64,000 nt of DNA from Pseudomonas furukawaii (GCF_002355475.1 NZ_AP014862.1:5890001-5954000); one strand, 5' to 3'. Counted from the stretch's first letter, positions 1 through 11,203 are shown. The notes: generated by a model not told the origin, from the letters alone. Made by a program: numbers and translations.

Positions 1-80
1 ATGCGCAAATCCGCTGGTACACCAAGGGCCGGTTGTCTATCCCTTGAGCAGGGATTTTCTATAGGCGCGATAGGGAAACC

Positions 81-485
81 CTATTCATGGCCGCCCCGGA
101 GGAAATGGATCTGCCGCCGCTGTTTCTTGGTCGGCCGGCCATCGGTCTGGATGCTCAGGGCGCCGGCCTTGCGCAGGGCGGCGGCGTCCTCGCGCCGGGT
201 CCGGCTCTCGGCCGTCTCCTCATAGAGCAGCTGGGCCTCGGGCGCGCCCCGACGCACCGCCGACAGGGCGCGGACCACCACGGTGCGCTCGTCGAAACCG
301 GTGCGGATCACGTACTCGTCGCCCACCCGGGGCTCCTTGCCCGGCTTGCAGCGCTCGCCCCGGTGATGGACCTTGCCGCCCTCGATGGCCTCCTTGGCCA
401 GCGCCCGGGTCTTGTAGAAGCGCGCCGCCCAGAGCCACTTGTCCAGGCGCACCTTGCCGTCGTCTTTGTCGTCTTTGCCGCTCAT
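81..485 (-). CDS. hslR: Ribosome-associated heat shock protein Hsp15 (S4 domain)
   Basis: Small basic RNA-binding protein of 134 residues. The S4 domain is near the N-terminus (VRLDKWLWAARFYKTRALA, then a GGKVHHRGERCKPG turn), and the tail is rich in Arg/Lys (GRPTKKQRRQIHFLRGG). The family binds 50S subunits that carry a stalled nascent chain and helps recycle them after heat shock. I chose the ATG at 485 (MSGKDDK) because homologues begin just before VRLDKWLW; an upstream ATG at 563 would add 26 unconserved residues and run into the divergent rim promoter region. The stop lies inside a small hairpin (ATAGGG-AAA-CCCTAT, 70-84). The gene is divergent from rimB. Confidence 0.93.
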   Translation of the reverse strand: MSGKDDKDDGKVRLDKWLWAARFYKTRALAKEAIEGGKVHHRGERCKPGKEPRVGDEYVIRTGFDERTVVVRALSAVRRGAPEAQLLYEETAESRTRREDAAALRKAGALSIQTDGRPTKKQRRQIHFLRGGHE

Positions 486-573
486 GGATGGATTCCTCAC
501 GGACCGGACCCTCTGCTCGTCAGCCCGGTCTAAGCTCAGCCAGGGTCCAGGTGCAGTTGTCACATGGGCCCAC

Positions 574-579
574 TAGAAT
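574..579 (+). promoter_or_regulatory. Candidate -10 box for rimBK
   Basis: TAGAAT followed by GCGCC resembles many Pseudomonas sigma-70 -10 regions. A TTGTCA lies at 557-562 but is only 11 bases away, so no well-spaced -35 is seen. A start site near 586 would lie downstream of the ATG at 564 and so favours the TTG start of rimB at 606. Confidence 0.4.
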
Positions 580-605
580 GCGCCAACTTTACCGGAAAGC
601 CTGTA

Positions 606-1070
606 TTGAAGACTTTCGACCACCTCTCCGTGATCGGACTCCGCGAGTGGATCGCCCTGCCGGAACTCGGCATGGTCGGCCTGCGCGCGAAGATCGATAC
701 CGGCGCCAGCACCTCCACCCTGCACGCCAGCGACATCGTTCCGTTCGAGAAGGACGGCGAACGCTGGGTGCGGTTCACCGCGCACCTCGGCACCCTGGTG
801 CAGCGGCGGCACCGGTGCGAGGCCCAGGTGGTGTCGGTGAAGACCATCAAGAGCTCCAACGGCCTGGCCCAGACCCGCTACGTCATCCGCACCCTGCTCG
901 CGCTGGGTGACCGGGCCTGGCCCATCGAGTTCACCCTGGCCTGCCGCAAGACCATGCGCTACCGCGTACTGCTGGGCTCCAAGGCCCTGGTACAGGGGCA
1001 GCTGGTGGTCAACCCGGCGCTTGCCTACGTTCAGGAAAAACCGACCCTTTCCCTTCCGGGTGCCCAATGA
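606..1070 (+). CDS. rimB: RimB, retropepsin-like protease of the RimABK ribosome-modification system
   Basis: A 154-residue single-domain protein of the family often labelled 'ATP-dependent zinc protease'. It carries an aspartic-protease-like signature ([13 protein letters not shown]) soon after [13 protein letters not shown]. In P. fluorescens the RimB protein acts with the glutamate ligase RimK, which adds glutamates to ribosomal protein S6. The TTG at 606 ([11 protein letters not shown]) is preferred over the ATG at 564: GGAAAG lies about 7 bases upstream, homologues as remembered begin MKTFDHL, and the candidate -10 box lies between the two starts. The stop overlaps the rimK start (ATGA, 1067-1070), so translation is probably coupled. 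Confidence 0.85.
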   Translation: MKTFDHLSVIGLREWIALPELGMVGLRAKIDTGASTSTLHASDIVPFEKDGERWVRFTAHLGTLVQRRHRCEAQVVSVKTIKSSNGLAQTRYVIRTLLALGDRAWPIEFTLACRKTMRYRVLLGSKALVQGQLVVNPALAYVQEKPTLSLPGAQ

Positions 1071-1972
1071 AAATCGCCGTGTTATCGCGCAATCCGCGCC
1101 TGTATTCGACGCGCCGCCTGGTGGAGGCCGGCCATCAACGCGGCCATGAGATGGTGGTGATCGACACCCTGCGGGCCTACATGAACATCGCCAGCCACAA
1201 GCCCCAGATCCACTACCGCGGCCGGCCGCTGGAAGGCTTCGATGCGGTGATCCCGCGCATCGGCGCCTCGGTCACCTTCTACGGCTGCGCCGTGCTGCGG
1301 CAGTTCGAGATGATGGGGGTCTTCCCACTCAACGAATCGGTGGCCATCACCCGCTCCCGGGACAAGCTGCGCTCCCTGCAACTGCTGTCGCGCAAGGGCA
1401 TCGGCCTGCCGGTGACCGGCTTCGCCCACTCCCCCGACGATGTGCCGGACCTGATCCAGATGGTCGGCGGCGCGCCGCTGGTGATCAAGGTGCTGGAAGG
1501 CACCCAGGGCATCGGCGTGGTGCTCTGCGAGACGGAGAAGGCCGCCGAGTCGGTGATCGAGGCCTTCATGGGGTTGAAGCAGGACATCATGGTGCAGGAG
1601 TACATCAAGGAAGCCGGCGGGGCCGACATCCGCTGCTTCGTGGTGGGCGACAAGGTGATCGCGGCGATGAAGCGCCAGGCCAAGCCCGGCGAGTTCCGCT
1701 CGAACCTGCACCGCGGCGGCAGCGCCAGCCTGATCAAGATCACCCCGGAAGAACGCATGACCGCCATCCGCGCCGCCAAGGTGATGGGCCTGTCGGTGGC
1801 GGGCGTGGACATCCTCCGCTCCCACCATGGTCCCCTGGTGATGGAGGTGAACTCCTCGCCGGGCCTGGAAGGCATCGAGACCACCACCGGCAAGGACGTG
1901 GCGGGGATCATCATCCAGCACCTGGAAAAGTACGCCTGCCCCAACTCCACCCGCACCCGCGGGAAGGGGTGA
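1067..1972 (+). CDS. rimK: RimK, ribosomal protein S6 modification ATP-grasp glutamate ligase
   Basis: 301 residues, the usual RimK length. It has an N-terminal preATP-grasp region ([21 protein letters not shown]), ATP-grasp elements ([36 protein letters not shown]), and the C-terminal metal/substrate segment [14 protein letters not shown]. The enzyme polymerises glutamate onto the C-terminus of ribosomal protein S6 in the cytoplasm. It overlaps rimB by four bases. In P. fluorescens the activity is tuned by RimB, by the small EAL protein RimA and by c-di-GMP; no small rimA is present here, but a large GGDEF-EAL gene ends 238 bases downstream on the other strand. Confidence 0.95.
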   Translation: MKIAVLSRNPRLYSTRRLVEAGHQRGHEMVVIDTLRAYMNIASHKPQIHYRGRPLEGFDAVIPRIGASVTFYGCAVLRQFEMMGVFPLNESVAITRSRDKLRSLQLLSRKGIGLPVTGFAHSPDDVPDLIQMVGGAPLVIKVLEGTQGIGVVLCETEKAAESVIEAFMGLKQDIMVQEYIKEAGGADIRCFVVGDKVIAAMKRQAKPGEFRSNLHRGGSASLIKITPEERMTAIRAAKVMGLSVAGVDILRSHHGPLVMEVNSSPGLEGIETTTGKDVAGIIIQHLEKYACPNSTRTRGKG

Positions 1973-2084
1973 GCCGGGATCAGTCATCGCATGCGATGAC
2001 CCGGCGAACGACCGGCCACGGATGGCCGGGCCGGGCTCCACCGAAAACCCGATGCCCCGACAGGGACGTCGACGCCTCGACATC

Positions 2085-2185
2085 GTAGGAGCCGGCTTGC
2101 CGGCGAATGGCGCGGACCGGTTCGCGGGCGAGGCCGCTCCTACAGCGAATGCGCGGACAGTTTCGCGGGCGAGGCCGCTCCTACG
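2085..2185. repeat. Cluster of three REP elements
   Basis: One REP core runs as GTAGGAGCCGGCTTGCCGGCGA (2085-2106, imperfect). Two nearly identical inverse copies follow at 2121-2143 and 2162-2184 (TTCGCGGGCGAGGCCGC then TCCTAC), spaced 41 bases as a tandem repeat. The first and second can pair as a large hairpin. Extragenic REPs of this type are widespread in Pseudomonas. The cluster sits between the convergent rimK and the GGDEF-EAL gene, where it could act as a transcriptional block or mRNA stabiliser. Confidence 0.9.
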
Positions 2186-2209
2186 GATTCATTGGCGATC
2201 GGGATGCGC

Positions 2210-5200
2210 TCACAGGCTCCGCTCCCGCACCTGCCGAGCGCGTCGCTCCCGGAGCCAGTCGCCAAAGGCGTCTTCGCCCAGCGGCCGGCTGAAGAGGTAG
2301 CCCTGCCCCAGCTCGCAGCCCCGCTGGCGGAGCATGGTCGCCTGCTCCTCGTTCTCGATGCCCTCGGCGACGCATTCCAGCCCGAGGTTCCGGCCGATGG
2401 CGAGGATGGTCTCCACCAGGGCCCGATCACTGGCGTCATTGTCCAGGCCATCGACGAAACTGCGGTCGATCTTCAGGCGGTCCAGGGGCAGACGCTTGAG
2501 GTATGCCAGCGACGAGTAGCCGGTGCCGAAGTCATCGAGGGCGAAACGCACTCCCAGAATCTTGAGGGCCTGCATGGCGACGATGCACTGCTGCACGTCC
2601 TCCAGCAGGCTGCCCTCGGTGATCTCCAGCTCCAGTCGTCCCGGCGGCACGCCGTGGCGTTGCAGGACGCTGCTGATGCGCTCGGCGAAGCCCGGTTTGC
2701 GCAGGTCTCGCGGGCTGACGTTGATGGCCAGGACCAGCCAGGGCCATTCCGCCTGCCAACTGGCCAGGCAGCCGCAGGCGCGCTCCAGCACCCAGTCCGA
2801 CAGCTCGAGGATCAGCCCGGTCTCCTCCGCCAGGGGAATGAACTGGGACGGCGGCACCTCGCCTCGGGTCGGGTGGCGCCAGCGCAGCAAGGCCTCGGCG
2901 CCCAGCACGCGGCCGTCGGCGAGGGCCAGTTGCGGCTGGAACTCCAGGCTGAGCTGGTCCCGGTCGATGGCCTGGCGCAGTTCGCTCTGCAACTGCAGGC
3001 GCTGGTCGATGGCCGCCTGCATCTCCGGCGCGAAGAAGTGCAGGGCATTGCGGCCGGAATGCTTGGCCCGGTACATGGCGGTGTCCGCCTGCTTGAGCAC
3101 GTCGGCGGCGGCCTGGCCGTCGAAGGGGTGCAGGGCGATGCCGATGCTGGCGCTGACCGCCAGGTCGTGCTCGCCGATGCGGTAGCTGCCGTGCAGGCTC
3201 TGCAGCAGCTTGTCGCCGACTTCGGCGGCCAGCTTGCCGGCCAGCTCCGGCTCCTCGGCCAGGGCCTCCAGGAGCACCACGAACTCGTCGCCACCCAGGC
3301 GCGCCAGGGTGTCCTCGTTGCGCAGGCAGCCGGCCAGGCGCGCGGTCACTTCCCGCAGCAGGGCGTCGCCCACCGGGTGGCCGAGGCTGTCGTTCACGGT
3401 CTTGAAGTGGTCCAGGTCGATGAACAGCAATGCCCCGAAACGCGACTCCCGCTGCTCGCGGACCATGGCGTGCTGCAGGCGATCCAGCAGCAGGCGACGA
3501 TTGGGCAGGCCGGTGAGTTCGTCACTGTAGGCGAGACGTTCGATCTCGCGCTGGTAGCGCTGGCGCTCGGAAATGTCGGTGATGCTCAGGCGGATCAGGG
3601 CGCGTCCCTCGCCCGGCAGGCGCACCAGCCGTACTTCGCAAGGGCGGACCCGGCCGTTCACATCGCGCATCAGCCAGTCGAAGGTGGGCGTCTCGCCCTT
3701 GAGGGCGGCGCGGGTGTAGGCGTGCCCCAGCTCCCGCGAGGAGCTGCCGTTGGCCTGGAGCGGTGGGCTGAAACTGGTGGGCATCTGGCCGAGCAACTGT
3801 TCGCGGGGCAGCCCGAAGAGGCGCGCGGCATTCTCGTTGGCGTCGACGATGCCCTGCTGGGGATCGAACACCAGGATGGCCTCGGGCGCGTGCTCCACCA
3901 GGGTGCGGTAGCGGGCCTCGGCCTCGCGCCGGGCGCTGATGTCCTCCACCAGCGCCAGCAGGGCGTAGAGCTGGCCGTCCAGGTCGCGCACGCCGCGCAC
4001 GTTGACCCGCGCATGGACGGTGCCGCCGGAGCCCCGGGTGAAGCGCTTGTCCAGCTCGTAACCGTCCCGCTCGCCGCGACGCACCTCGTCCAGCAGGGCC
4101 TCCTCGGCGGCACGGTCCTCCTCGACGGTCATGCTCATCCAGTCGACGCCGCGCAACTGCTCGCGGGAGCGGCCCAGGATGCCGCAGAGCTTGTAGTTCA
4201 CTTCCTCCCAGCGCTGGTCCGGCGTACAGAGGGCCATGCCGATCAGGGGCGCCTCGAAGAACAGGTGCAGGTGCTTGTCGCGCTCACGCTGCAGGCGCTC
4301 GGCGCGCTTCTGCCCGGTGAGGTCGAGCATGGCGCCGTAGACCCGGATCACCTGCTCGCCATCATGCTCGGCCAGGCCCTTGAGCCGCAGCCAGCGGGGG
4401 GCGCCGCGCGCACTCTGCATGCGCAGTTCGACATCGAAGGGCTCGGCGCTGCGCAGGCACTGCTCCAGGGTGTCCTCCAGCAGGGCGCGGCTGCCGGGGT
4501 CGAGGAAGCTCAGCATCTGCCCCAGGCTCGGTGCGCCGCCGCCCGGCTCCAGCTCGAAGATGCGGAAACTGCCTTCGCTCCAGGACATTTTCAGGGTGGT
4601 GATGTCCAGCACCCAGCTGCCGATATCGGCGATGGCCTCGGTCTGGTTCAGCAGGTGGGTCTGGCGCAGCAGTTCGTCCCGGCGGGTCTCGAGTTCCTCG
4701 GCGAGCATCTCCCGTCGGCTGACATCGTGCTGCAGGGCGACGAAGTGGCTCACCCCCTGGGCATCGCGCATGGGCGCCACGGTGATCTCGTTCCAGAACA
4801 GGCTGCCGTCCTTGCGGTAGTTGCGCAGCACCAGGTTGCACTGCTCGCCGCGCTGGAGGGCGTCCTGCAGGCGCGGCAGCTCCGACTGGTTGCGGTCGTG
4901 GTGGAGCAGGAATCGCCAGTTGTTGCCCAGGGCCTCGTCCCGGGAATAGCCACTCATCCGCTCGAAGGCGGGGTTGCAGTAGATCAGCGGCTGCTCCGGC
5001 TGGCGGGCATCGGCGATGGTCACGCCCAGCGGGCTGGCCCGCAGGGCGAGGTTGGTCAGGGCCAGCTCCTGCTGTATCTCGTCCCGACGCGAAAGGGCCA
5101 GGCGCAGGTCGCTCAGGCTACGACCCACCAGCAGGGTGGACATGGTCAGCAGCAGCACACTGAAGTGCAGCTCCATCCCCCAGGGGGACTCCGCCAGGCT

Positions 5201-5989
5201 GCCGGCCACGTGGCGCAGGGCCGGCAGGAATATCACCGTCAGGGTGGTGATGCCGGCCCCGCAGAGCGCGCCGGGAAAACCCCAGGCCAGGGCCAGGCCG
5301 AGCACCACCAGGCCGATGGTGGGCAGGGTGAGCACCAGGGGCACCAGCGTCAGCAGCCAGGGCACGAGCAGCGCCAGGCCCAGCAACAGTGGCCAGGGCG
5401 GCAGGCGATGCAGGGTGTCCGGCACCGCCGCCACGGGCTCCGGCACCCAGCCCCGGCGGCTCAGCAGCGGCGTCAGGTAGGTGAGCAGCGGGAGGCTGAC
5501 CGAGAGGGTGGTCAGGCAGGCCCCCGGCCAGACCAGTAGCGCGGCGTTGCTCCAGCCGCCCTGGATCGAGCTGTCGCTCAGTTGCAGGGTCAGCTGTCCG
5601 CCGTAGACCAGCAGGCTCACCGGCAGCAGCACGCCGTAGAACATGAAGCGCAGCAGCTCGGGAAAATCCCGCAGGTCGGCATGGCAACCGGCGCGGCGCA
5701 CCACCCAGCAGCTCACCGCGACGGCGAGGGTTTCCGGCACCGCGTAAAGGGGCGCCCAGTGCCAGTCCAGGCCCCACAAGGGCGCGCTGAGCAGGGTATT
5801 GAAATAAAGGGAAGGCAGGACCCGGGCGCCCCACCAGAGGCAGAACACCAGGCCCAGGGCGAAGGGCAGGTACCAGGCCGCGATGCCGCCGGACGCCTGG
5901 ATACCCAGGGACGCCCAGGTGGCGAGGTGCAGCAGCGGCAGCGGCAACCACCAGGTCCATTGGGGGAGGCGAAAAGGAGCTGCGGGCAT
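2210..5989 (-). CDS. Membrane MASE1-PAS(x4)-GGDEF-EAL cyclic-di-GMP enzyme
   Basis: A 1259-residue protein. Residues 1-295 hold about eight hydrophobic segments resembling a MASE1 sensor. Four PAS-type regions follow (about 312-426, 445-560, 573-690, 692-810), then GGDEF (815-985) and EAL (1000-1247). GGDEF is intact (899-903) with a product-inhibition site RNED at 890-893. EAL keeps E1032-A-L, the DDFGTGYSS loop, KIDRSF and the AEGIE/QGYLFSRP segments, so both synthesis and hydrolysis of c-di-GMP are possible. The first PAS contains a LOV-like GNNWRFLL (355-362) with Trp where photoactive LOV domains have Cys. GAGGTCAGT precedes the ATG. It is downstream of envZ and convergent with rimBK. 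Confidence 0.93.
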   Translation of the reverse strand: MPAAPFRLPQWTWWLPLPLLHLATWASLGIQASGGIAAWYLPFALGLVFCLWWGARVLPSLYFNTLLSAPLWGLDWHWAPLYAVPETLAVAVSCWVVRRAGCHADLRDFPELLRFMFYGVLLPVSLLVYGGQLTLQLSDSSIQGGWSNAALLVWPGACLTTLSVSLPLLTYLTPLLSRRGWVPEPVAAVPDTLHRLPPWPLLLGLALLVPWLLTLVPLVLTLPTIGLVVLGLALAWGFPGALCGAGITTLTVIFLPALRHVAGSLAESPWGMELHFSVLLLTMSTLLVGRSLSDLRLALSRRDEIQQELALTNLALRASPLGVTIADARQPEQPLIYCNPAFERMSGYSRDEALGNNWRFLLHHDRNQSELPRLQDALQRGEQCNLVLRNYRKDGSLFWNEITVAPMRDAQGVSHFVALQHDVSRREMLAEELETRRDELLRQTHLLNQTEAIADIGSWVLDITTLKMSWSEGSFRIFELEPGGGAPSLGQMLSFLDPGSRALLEDTLEQCLRSAEPFDVELRMQSARGAPRWLRLKGLAEHDGEQVIRVYGAMLDLTGQKRAERLQRERDKHLHLFFEAPLIGMALCTPDQRWEEVNYKLCGILGRSREQLRGVDWMSMTVEEDRAAEEALLDEVRRGERDGYELDKRFTRGSGGTVHARVNVRGVRDLDGQLYALLALVEDISARREAEARYRTLVEHAPEAILVFDPQQGIVDANENAARLFGLPREQLLGQMPTSFSPPLQANGSSSRELGHAYTRAALKGETPTFDWLMRDVNGRVRPCEVRLVRLPGEGRALIRLSITDISERQRYQREIERLAYSDELTGLPNRRLLLDRLQHAMVREQRESRFGALLFIDLDHFKTVNDSLGHPVGDALLREVTARLAGCLRNEDTLARLGGDEFVVLLEALAEEPELAGKLAAEVGDKLLQSLHGSYRIGEHDLAVSASIGIALHPFDGQAAADVLKQADTAMYRAKHSGRNALHFFAPEMQAAIDQRLQLQSELRQAIDRDQLSLEFQPQLALADGRVLGAEALLRWRHPTRGEVPPSQFIPLAEETGLILELSDWVLERACGCLASWQAEWPWLVLAINVSPRDLRKPGFAERISSVLQRHGVPPGRLELEITEGSLLEDVQQCIVAMQALKILGVRFALDDFGTGYSSLAYLKRLPLDRLKIDRSFVDGLDNDASDRALVETILAIGRNLGLECVAEGIENEEQATMLRQRGCELGQGYLFSRPLGEDAFGDWLRERRARQVRERSL

Positions 5990-6140
5990 ACTGACCTCAT
6001 GTCGGCGCGCAAGCTGAGGATAGCCCAGCGGCGGCTCAGCGTACCCCGAAAAAAGTGCCGCACGACATCGTTTCGCCGATGGCAGGCGCTAATCGGGGAC
6101 GGAAGGGACTTCCCGGAAGTGGCGACGCCCGCTCCGCAGG

Positions 6141-6157
6141 AAAACGCGCCGGGGCGC
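6141..6157 (-). terminator. Possible envZ terminator
   Basis: On the minus strand GCGCC-CC-GGCGC is followed by GTTTTCC, 20-36 bases after the envZ stop. The loop is only two bases and the T-tract short, so this is weak. No other clear signal appears in the 187-base gap before the GGDEF-EAL gene. Confidence 0.35.
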
Positions 6158-6176
6158 AGGCCGTTTTGTCGGAACG

Positions 6177-7551
<1,375 letters not shown>

Positions 7552-7565
<14 letters not shown>

Positions 7566-8283
7566 CGGGCACGAACACGTAGCCGACGCCCCAGACGGTC
7601 TGGATATAGCGCGGCTTGGAGGGGTCGGGCTCGATCAGCCGGCGCAGACGGGAAATCTGCACGTCGATGGAACGCTCCAGGGCGTCCCACTCGCGGCCAC
7701 GGGCCAGGTTCATCAGCTTGTCACGGGTCAGCGGCTCGCGGGCATGCTTGACCAGGGCCTTGAGCACGGCGAATTCGCCGGTGGTGAGCATCTGCACCTC
7801 ATTGCCGCGCTTGAGTTCGCGGGTGGCCAGGGACAGCTCGTACTCACCGAAGCTGACGGTCTCGTCCTCGCTGGCCGGGGCACCCGGAACCTGGGGCGCC
7901 TGACGCCGCAGCACGGCCTTGATCCGCGCCAGCAGCTCGCGGGGGTTGAAGGGTTTGGCCAGGTAGTCGTCGGCGCCAACCTCCAGGCCCTGGATACGGC
8001 TGGTTTCGTCACCCTTGGCGGTGAGCATGATGATCGGCACCTGGTTGTTGGACGCACGCAGGCGGCGGCAGGCGGACAGGCCGTCCTCGCCAGGCAGCAT
8101 CAGGTCCAGGACCACCAGGTTGAAGAGTTCGCGAGCCAGCAGACGATCCATCTGCTCGACGTTTTCCACCGCGCGCACGCGGTAGCCCTGTTCGTCGAGG
8201 AAGCGTTCGAGCAGGCGCCGCAGGCGGGCGTCGTCATCGACAATGAGGATCTTTTCGCCTTCGGTGGTGGGGTTGCTGCTCAT
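7552..8283 (-). CDS. ompR: OmpR-type response regulator (AmgR in P. aeruginosa)
   Basis: 243 residues. The receiver domain has the acidic pocket D16-D17-D18 and phosphoacceptor D60 (VVLDLMLPGEDG), plus the KPF switch lysine region. The C-terminal winged helix (about 142-238) ends with the usual YIQTVWGVGYVFVP. The start follows AGGAG at good spacing. It forms an operon with envZ, whose start overlaps its 3' end. Upstream on the minus strand a GATAAT at 8310-8315 could be its -10 box, but no clear -35 was seen. Confidence 0.96.
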
Positions 8284-8398
8284 GATTTCTCCTGTTCTGC
8301 AAGCCGCGCATTATCGCTCGCCGCGCGTCCTACGGCGGCCTGCCCATTGTTAGCAGATTTTTCCCCGAACGGTGCCCTCCCCCTCGGAACTCGGTGTT

Positions 8399-8404
8399 TA
8401 TAAT
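8399..8404 (+). promoter_or_regulatory. -10 box (TATAAT) of tex
   Basis: A perfect TATAAT followed by GCGGCGCC. The expected -35 position (8376-8381) is C-rich and does not match. Transcription near 8411 gives a leader of roughly 95 bases containing the palindrome CTCCCGCGGGAG, and supports the tex start at 8505 rather than the ATG at 8394-8403. Confidence 0.5.
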
Positions 8405-8504
8405 GCGGCGCCTTTCATCACCGGCGGCCCCTGGGCCACCGGTCGTTCCTCCCGCGGGAGCCGCCGTGGCACGGCCCGGGCTGCCGCCCATGCAGGTGTT
8501 TTCA

Positions 8505-10817
8505 ATGGACAGCATCAACAACCGCATCGCTGAAGAACTGGGCGTGCGCCCGCAACAGGTCGCCGCCGCCGTGGCGCTGCTGGATGAGGGTTCCACCGTG
8601 CCCTTCATCGCCCGCTACCGGAAAGAAGTCACCGGCAGCCTCGACGACACCCAGTTGCGTACCCTGGAAGAGCGCCTGCGCTACCTGCGCGAAATGGAGG
8701 ACCGCCGTGCCGCGATCCTCTCCAGCATCGCCGAGCAGGGCAAGCTGACCCCGGAGCTGGAGCGGGAAATCAAGCTGGCCGACACCAAGACCCGCCTGGA
8801 AGACCTCTACCTCCCCTATAAGCAGAAGCGCCGGACCAAGGGCCAGATCGCCCTGGAAGCCGGCCTCGGCGAACTGGCGGACGCCCTGTTCGGCAACCCC
8901 GAGCTGGCGCCGGACGTGGAAGCCGGGCGGTTCATCGATGCCGAAAAAGGCTTCGCCGACGTCAAGGCGGTGCTGGAAGGCGCGAAGTACATCCTCATGG
9001 AGCGCTTCGCCGAGGACGCCACCCTGCTGGCCACCCTGCGCGGCTTCCTCAAGGACAACGCCACCCTCGCCGCCCGCCTGGTGGCCGGCAAGGAGCAGGA
9101 AGGCGCCAAGTTCAGCGACTACTTCGAGCATGACGAACCCCTGAAGGGCGTGCCCTCGCACCGCGCCCTGGCCATCTTCCGTGGCCGCAACGAAGGCGTG
9201 CTGAGCATCGCCCTCAAGGTGGGCGAGGAGCTGCCGGGCACGATGCACCCCTGCGAGCTGATGATCGCCGAGCGCTTCGGCCTGGAAAACCGTGGCCGCG
9301 CCGCCGACAAGTGGCTCGCCGAAGTGGTGCGCTGGACCTGGAAGGTGAAGCTCTACACCCACCTGGAAACCGACCTGCTGGGCGAGCTGCGCGAAGCCGC
9401 CGAGACCGAGGCCATCAACGTCTTCGCCCGCAACCTGCACGACCTGCTGCTGGCCGCGCCGGCCGGCCCGCGCTGCACCCTGGGCCTGGACCCGGGCCTG
9501 CGCACCGGCTGCAAGGTGGCCGTGGTGGATGCCACCGGCAAGCTGCTGGACACCGCCACCGTCTACCCCCACGTACCCCACAACAAGTGGGACGAGACCC
9601 TGGCCGTCCTCGCCCGACTCTGCGCCAAGCATGGCGTCGAACTGATCGCCATCGGCAACGGCACCGCCAGCCGCGAGACCGACAAGCTGGCCCTGGACCT
9701 GATCAAGCAATTCCCCCAGCTCAAGCTCACCAAGATCATGGTCAGCGAAGCCGGCGCCTCGGTGTATTCCGCATCCGAGCTGGCGGCCCGTGAGTTCCCC
9801 GAGCTGGACGTGTCCCTGCGCGGCGCCGTCTCCATCGCCCGCCGCCTGCAGGACCCGCTGGCCGAGCTGGTGAAGATCGACCCGAAATCCATCGGCGTCG
9901 GCCAGTACCAGCACGACGTGTCCCAGCTGCAGCTGGCCCGCAGCCTGGACGCCGTGGTGGAAGACTGCGTGAACGCCGTGGGCGTGGACGTGAACACCGC
10001 TTCCGCCGCCCTTCTGGCGCGCATCTCCGGCCTCAATTCGACCCTGGCGCAGAACATCGTCGCCCACCGCGACGCCAACGGCGCCTTCAAGACCCGCGAA
10101 GAGCTGAAGAAGGTCAGCCGCCTGGGCGAGAAGACCTACGTGCTGGCCGCCGGCTTCCTTCGCGTGATGAACGGCGACAACCCGCTGGACGCCTCTGCGG
10201 TGCACCCGGAGACCTACCCGCTGGTGCAGCGCATCGCCGCCGATACCGGCCGCGACATCCGCACCCTGATCGGCGACTCGGGCTTCCTCAAGCGCCTGGA
10301 CCCGGCCAGGTTCACCGACGAGACCTTCGGCCTGCCCACCGTCACCGACATCCTCAAGGAACTGGACAAGCCTGGCCGCGACCCGCGCCCGGAGTTCAAG
10401 ACCGCCGAGTTCCAGGAGGGCGTGGAGAGCCTCAAGGACCTCAAGCCCGGCATGGTGCTGGAAGGCGTGGTGACCAACGTCACCAACTTCGGCGCCTTCG
10501 TCGACATCGGCGTCCACCAGGACGGCCTGGTACACATCTCCGCGCTGTCGGAGAAGTTCGTCAAGGATCCGTACGAGGTGGTCAAGGCCGGCGACATCGT
10601 CAAGGTCAAGGTCATGGAAGTGGACATCCCGCGTAATCGCGTCGGCCTGTCCATGCGCATGGGCGATACCCCCGGCGAGAAGGTCGAAGGCCCGCGCGGC
10701 GGTGGCCGCCAGGGTGGCCAGCAGCGCCAGCAGCAGGCGCCCCGCAACAGCGCGCCGCCGGCCAACGCCGCCATGGCCTCGCTGTTCGCCAACGCCAAGC
10801 AACTGAAGAAGAAGTGA
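8505..10817 (+). CDS. tex: Tex/YhgF-family S1 RNA-binding transcription accessory protein
   Basis: 770 residues from the ATG at 8505 ([16 protein letters not shown]), matching the usual Tex length; upstream in-frame ATGs would add an unconserved extension. It has an N-terminal helical Tex region ([18 protein letters not shown]), a YqgF-like nuclease fold ([17 protein letters not shown]), helix-hairpin-helix segments ([29 protein letters not shown]), and a C-terminal S1 domain at about 648-718 ([21 protein letters not shown]). The tail is Gly/Arg/Gln-rich. Tex binds nucleic acid and is linked to transcription and virulence gene expression in several bacteria. The thioesterase gene follows immediately. 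Confidence 0.95.
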   Translation: MDSINNRIAEELGVRPQQVAAAVALLDEGSTVPFIARYRKEVTGSLDDTQLRTLEERLRYLREMEDRRAAILSSIAEQGKLTPELEREIKLADTKTRLEDLYLPYKQKRRTKGQIALEAGLGELADALFGNPELAPDVEAGRFIDAEKGFADVKAVLEGAKYILMERFAEDATLLATLRGFLKDNATLAARLVAGKEQEGAKFSDYFEHDEPLKGVPSHRALAIFRGRNEGVLSIALKVGEELPGTMHPCELMIAERFGLENRGRAADKWLAEVVRWTWKVKLYTHLETDLLGELREAAETEAINVFARNLHDLLLAAPAGPRCTLGLDPGLRTGCKVAVVDATGKLLDTATVYPHVPHNKWDETLAVLARLCAKHGVELIAIGNGTASRETDKLALDLIKQFPQLKLTKIMVSEAGASVYSASELAAREFPELDVSLRGAVSIARRLQDPLAELVKIDPKSIGVGQYQHDVSQLQLARSLDAVVEDCVNAVGVDVNTASAALLARISGLNSTLAQNIVAHRDANGAFKTREELKKVSRLGEKTYVLAAGFLRVMNGDNPLDASAVHPETYPLVQRIAADTGRDIRTLIGDSGFLKRLDPARFTDETFGLPTVTDILKELDKPGRDPRPEFKTAEFQEGVESLKDLKPGMVLEGVVTNVTNFGAFVDIGVHQDGLVHISALSEKFVKDPYEVVKAGDIVKVKVMEVDIPRNRVGLSMRMGDTPGEKVEGPRGGGRQGGQQRQQQAPRNSAPPANAAMASLFANAKQLKKK

Positions 10818-10819
10818 CC

Positions 10820-11203
10820 ATGGACCTGTCCGACCTGCAGACCGGCAGCGCCTACAGCCACCACCTCGGCATCGAGGCGGTGAGCCTGGGCGAGGGCGTG
10901 GCCGAGGCCCGGCTGCCCATGGCCGAGCACCTGCGCAACCGCGGCGGGGTGATGCACGGCGGGGCGATCTTCTCCCTGCTGGACATCGCCATGGGCCTGG
11001 CCTGCTCCAGCACCCACGGCTTCGACCGTCGCAGCGCCACCCTGGAGTGCAAGATCAACTACATCCGCCCGGTGGCGGAAGGCGAGGTGATCTGCCGGGC
11101 GCGGGTGCTGCACGCCGGCAAGCGCACCCTGGTGGTGGAAGCCGATGTGCTGCAGGACGACAGGCTGGTCGCCAAGGGACAAGGCACCTTCGCTCAGCTG
11201 TAA
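10820..11203 (+). CDS. PaaI-like hotdog-fold thioesterase
   Basis: 127 residues of the single-domain hotdog type. The active-site region is NRGGVMHGGAIFSLLDIAMG, in which the HGG loop and the following Asp are typical of the PaaI/YbgC-like acyl-CoA thioesterase group. The C-terminal strand set (CRARVLHAGKRTLVVEADV) fits the fold. The ATG at 10820 is three bases past the tex stop; a GTG at 10814 overlapping that stop is possible. Co-transcription with tex is very likely. The substrate cannot be told from sequence. Confidence 0.88.
   Translation: MDLSDLQTGSAYSHHLGIEAVSLGEGVAEARLPMAEHLRNRGGVMHGGAIFSLLDIAMGLACSSTHGFDRRSATLECKINYIRPVAEGEVICRARVLHAGKRTLVVEADVLQDDRLVAKGQGTFAQL

Noticed and set aside
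1-225. A plus-strand frame at the left edge
   Set aside because: It overlaps hslR antisense, has no ribosome site and no recognisable domain.
2192-5539. A 1115-residue open frame on the plus strand opposite the GGDEF-EAL gene
   Set aside because: It mirrors the codon pattern of the real gene on the other strand, is rich in Gln/Ala/Gly/Leu without domain signatures, and has no ribosome site. Long antisense frames are usual at this GC content.
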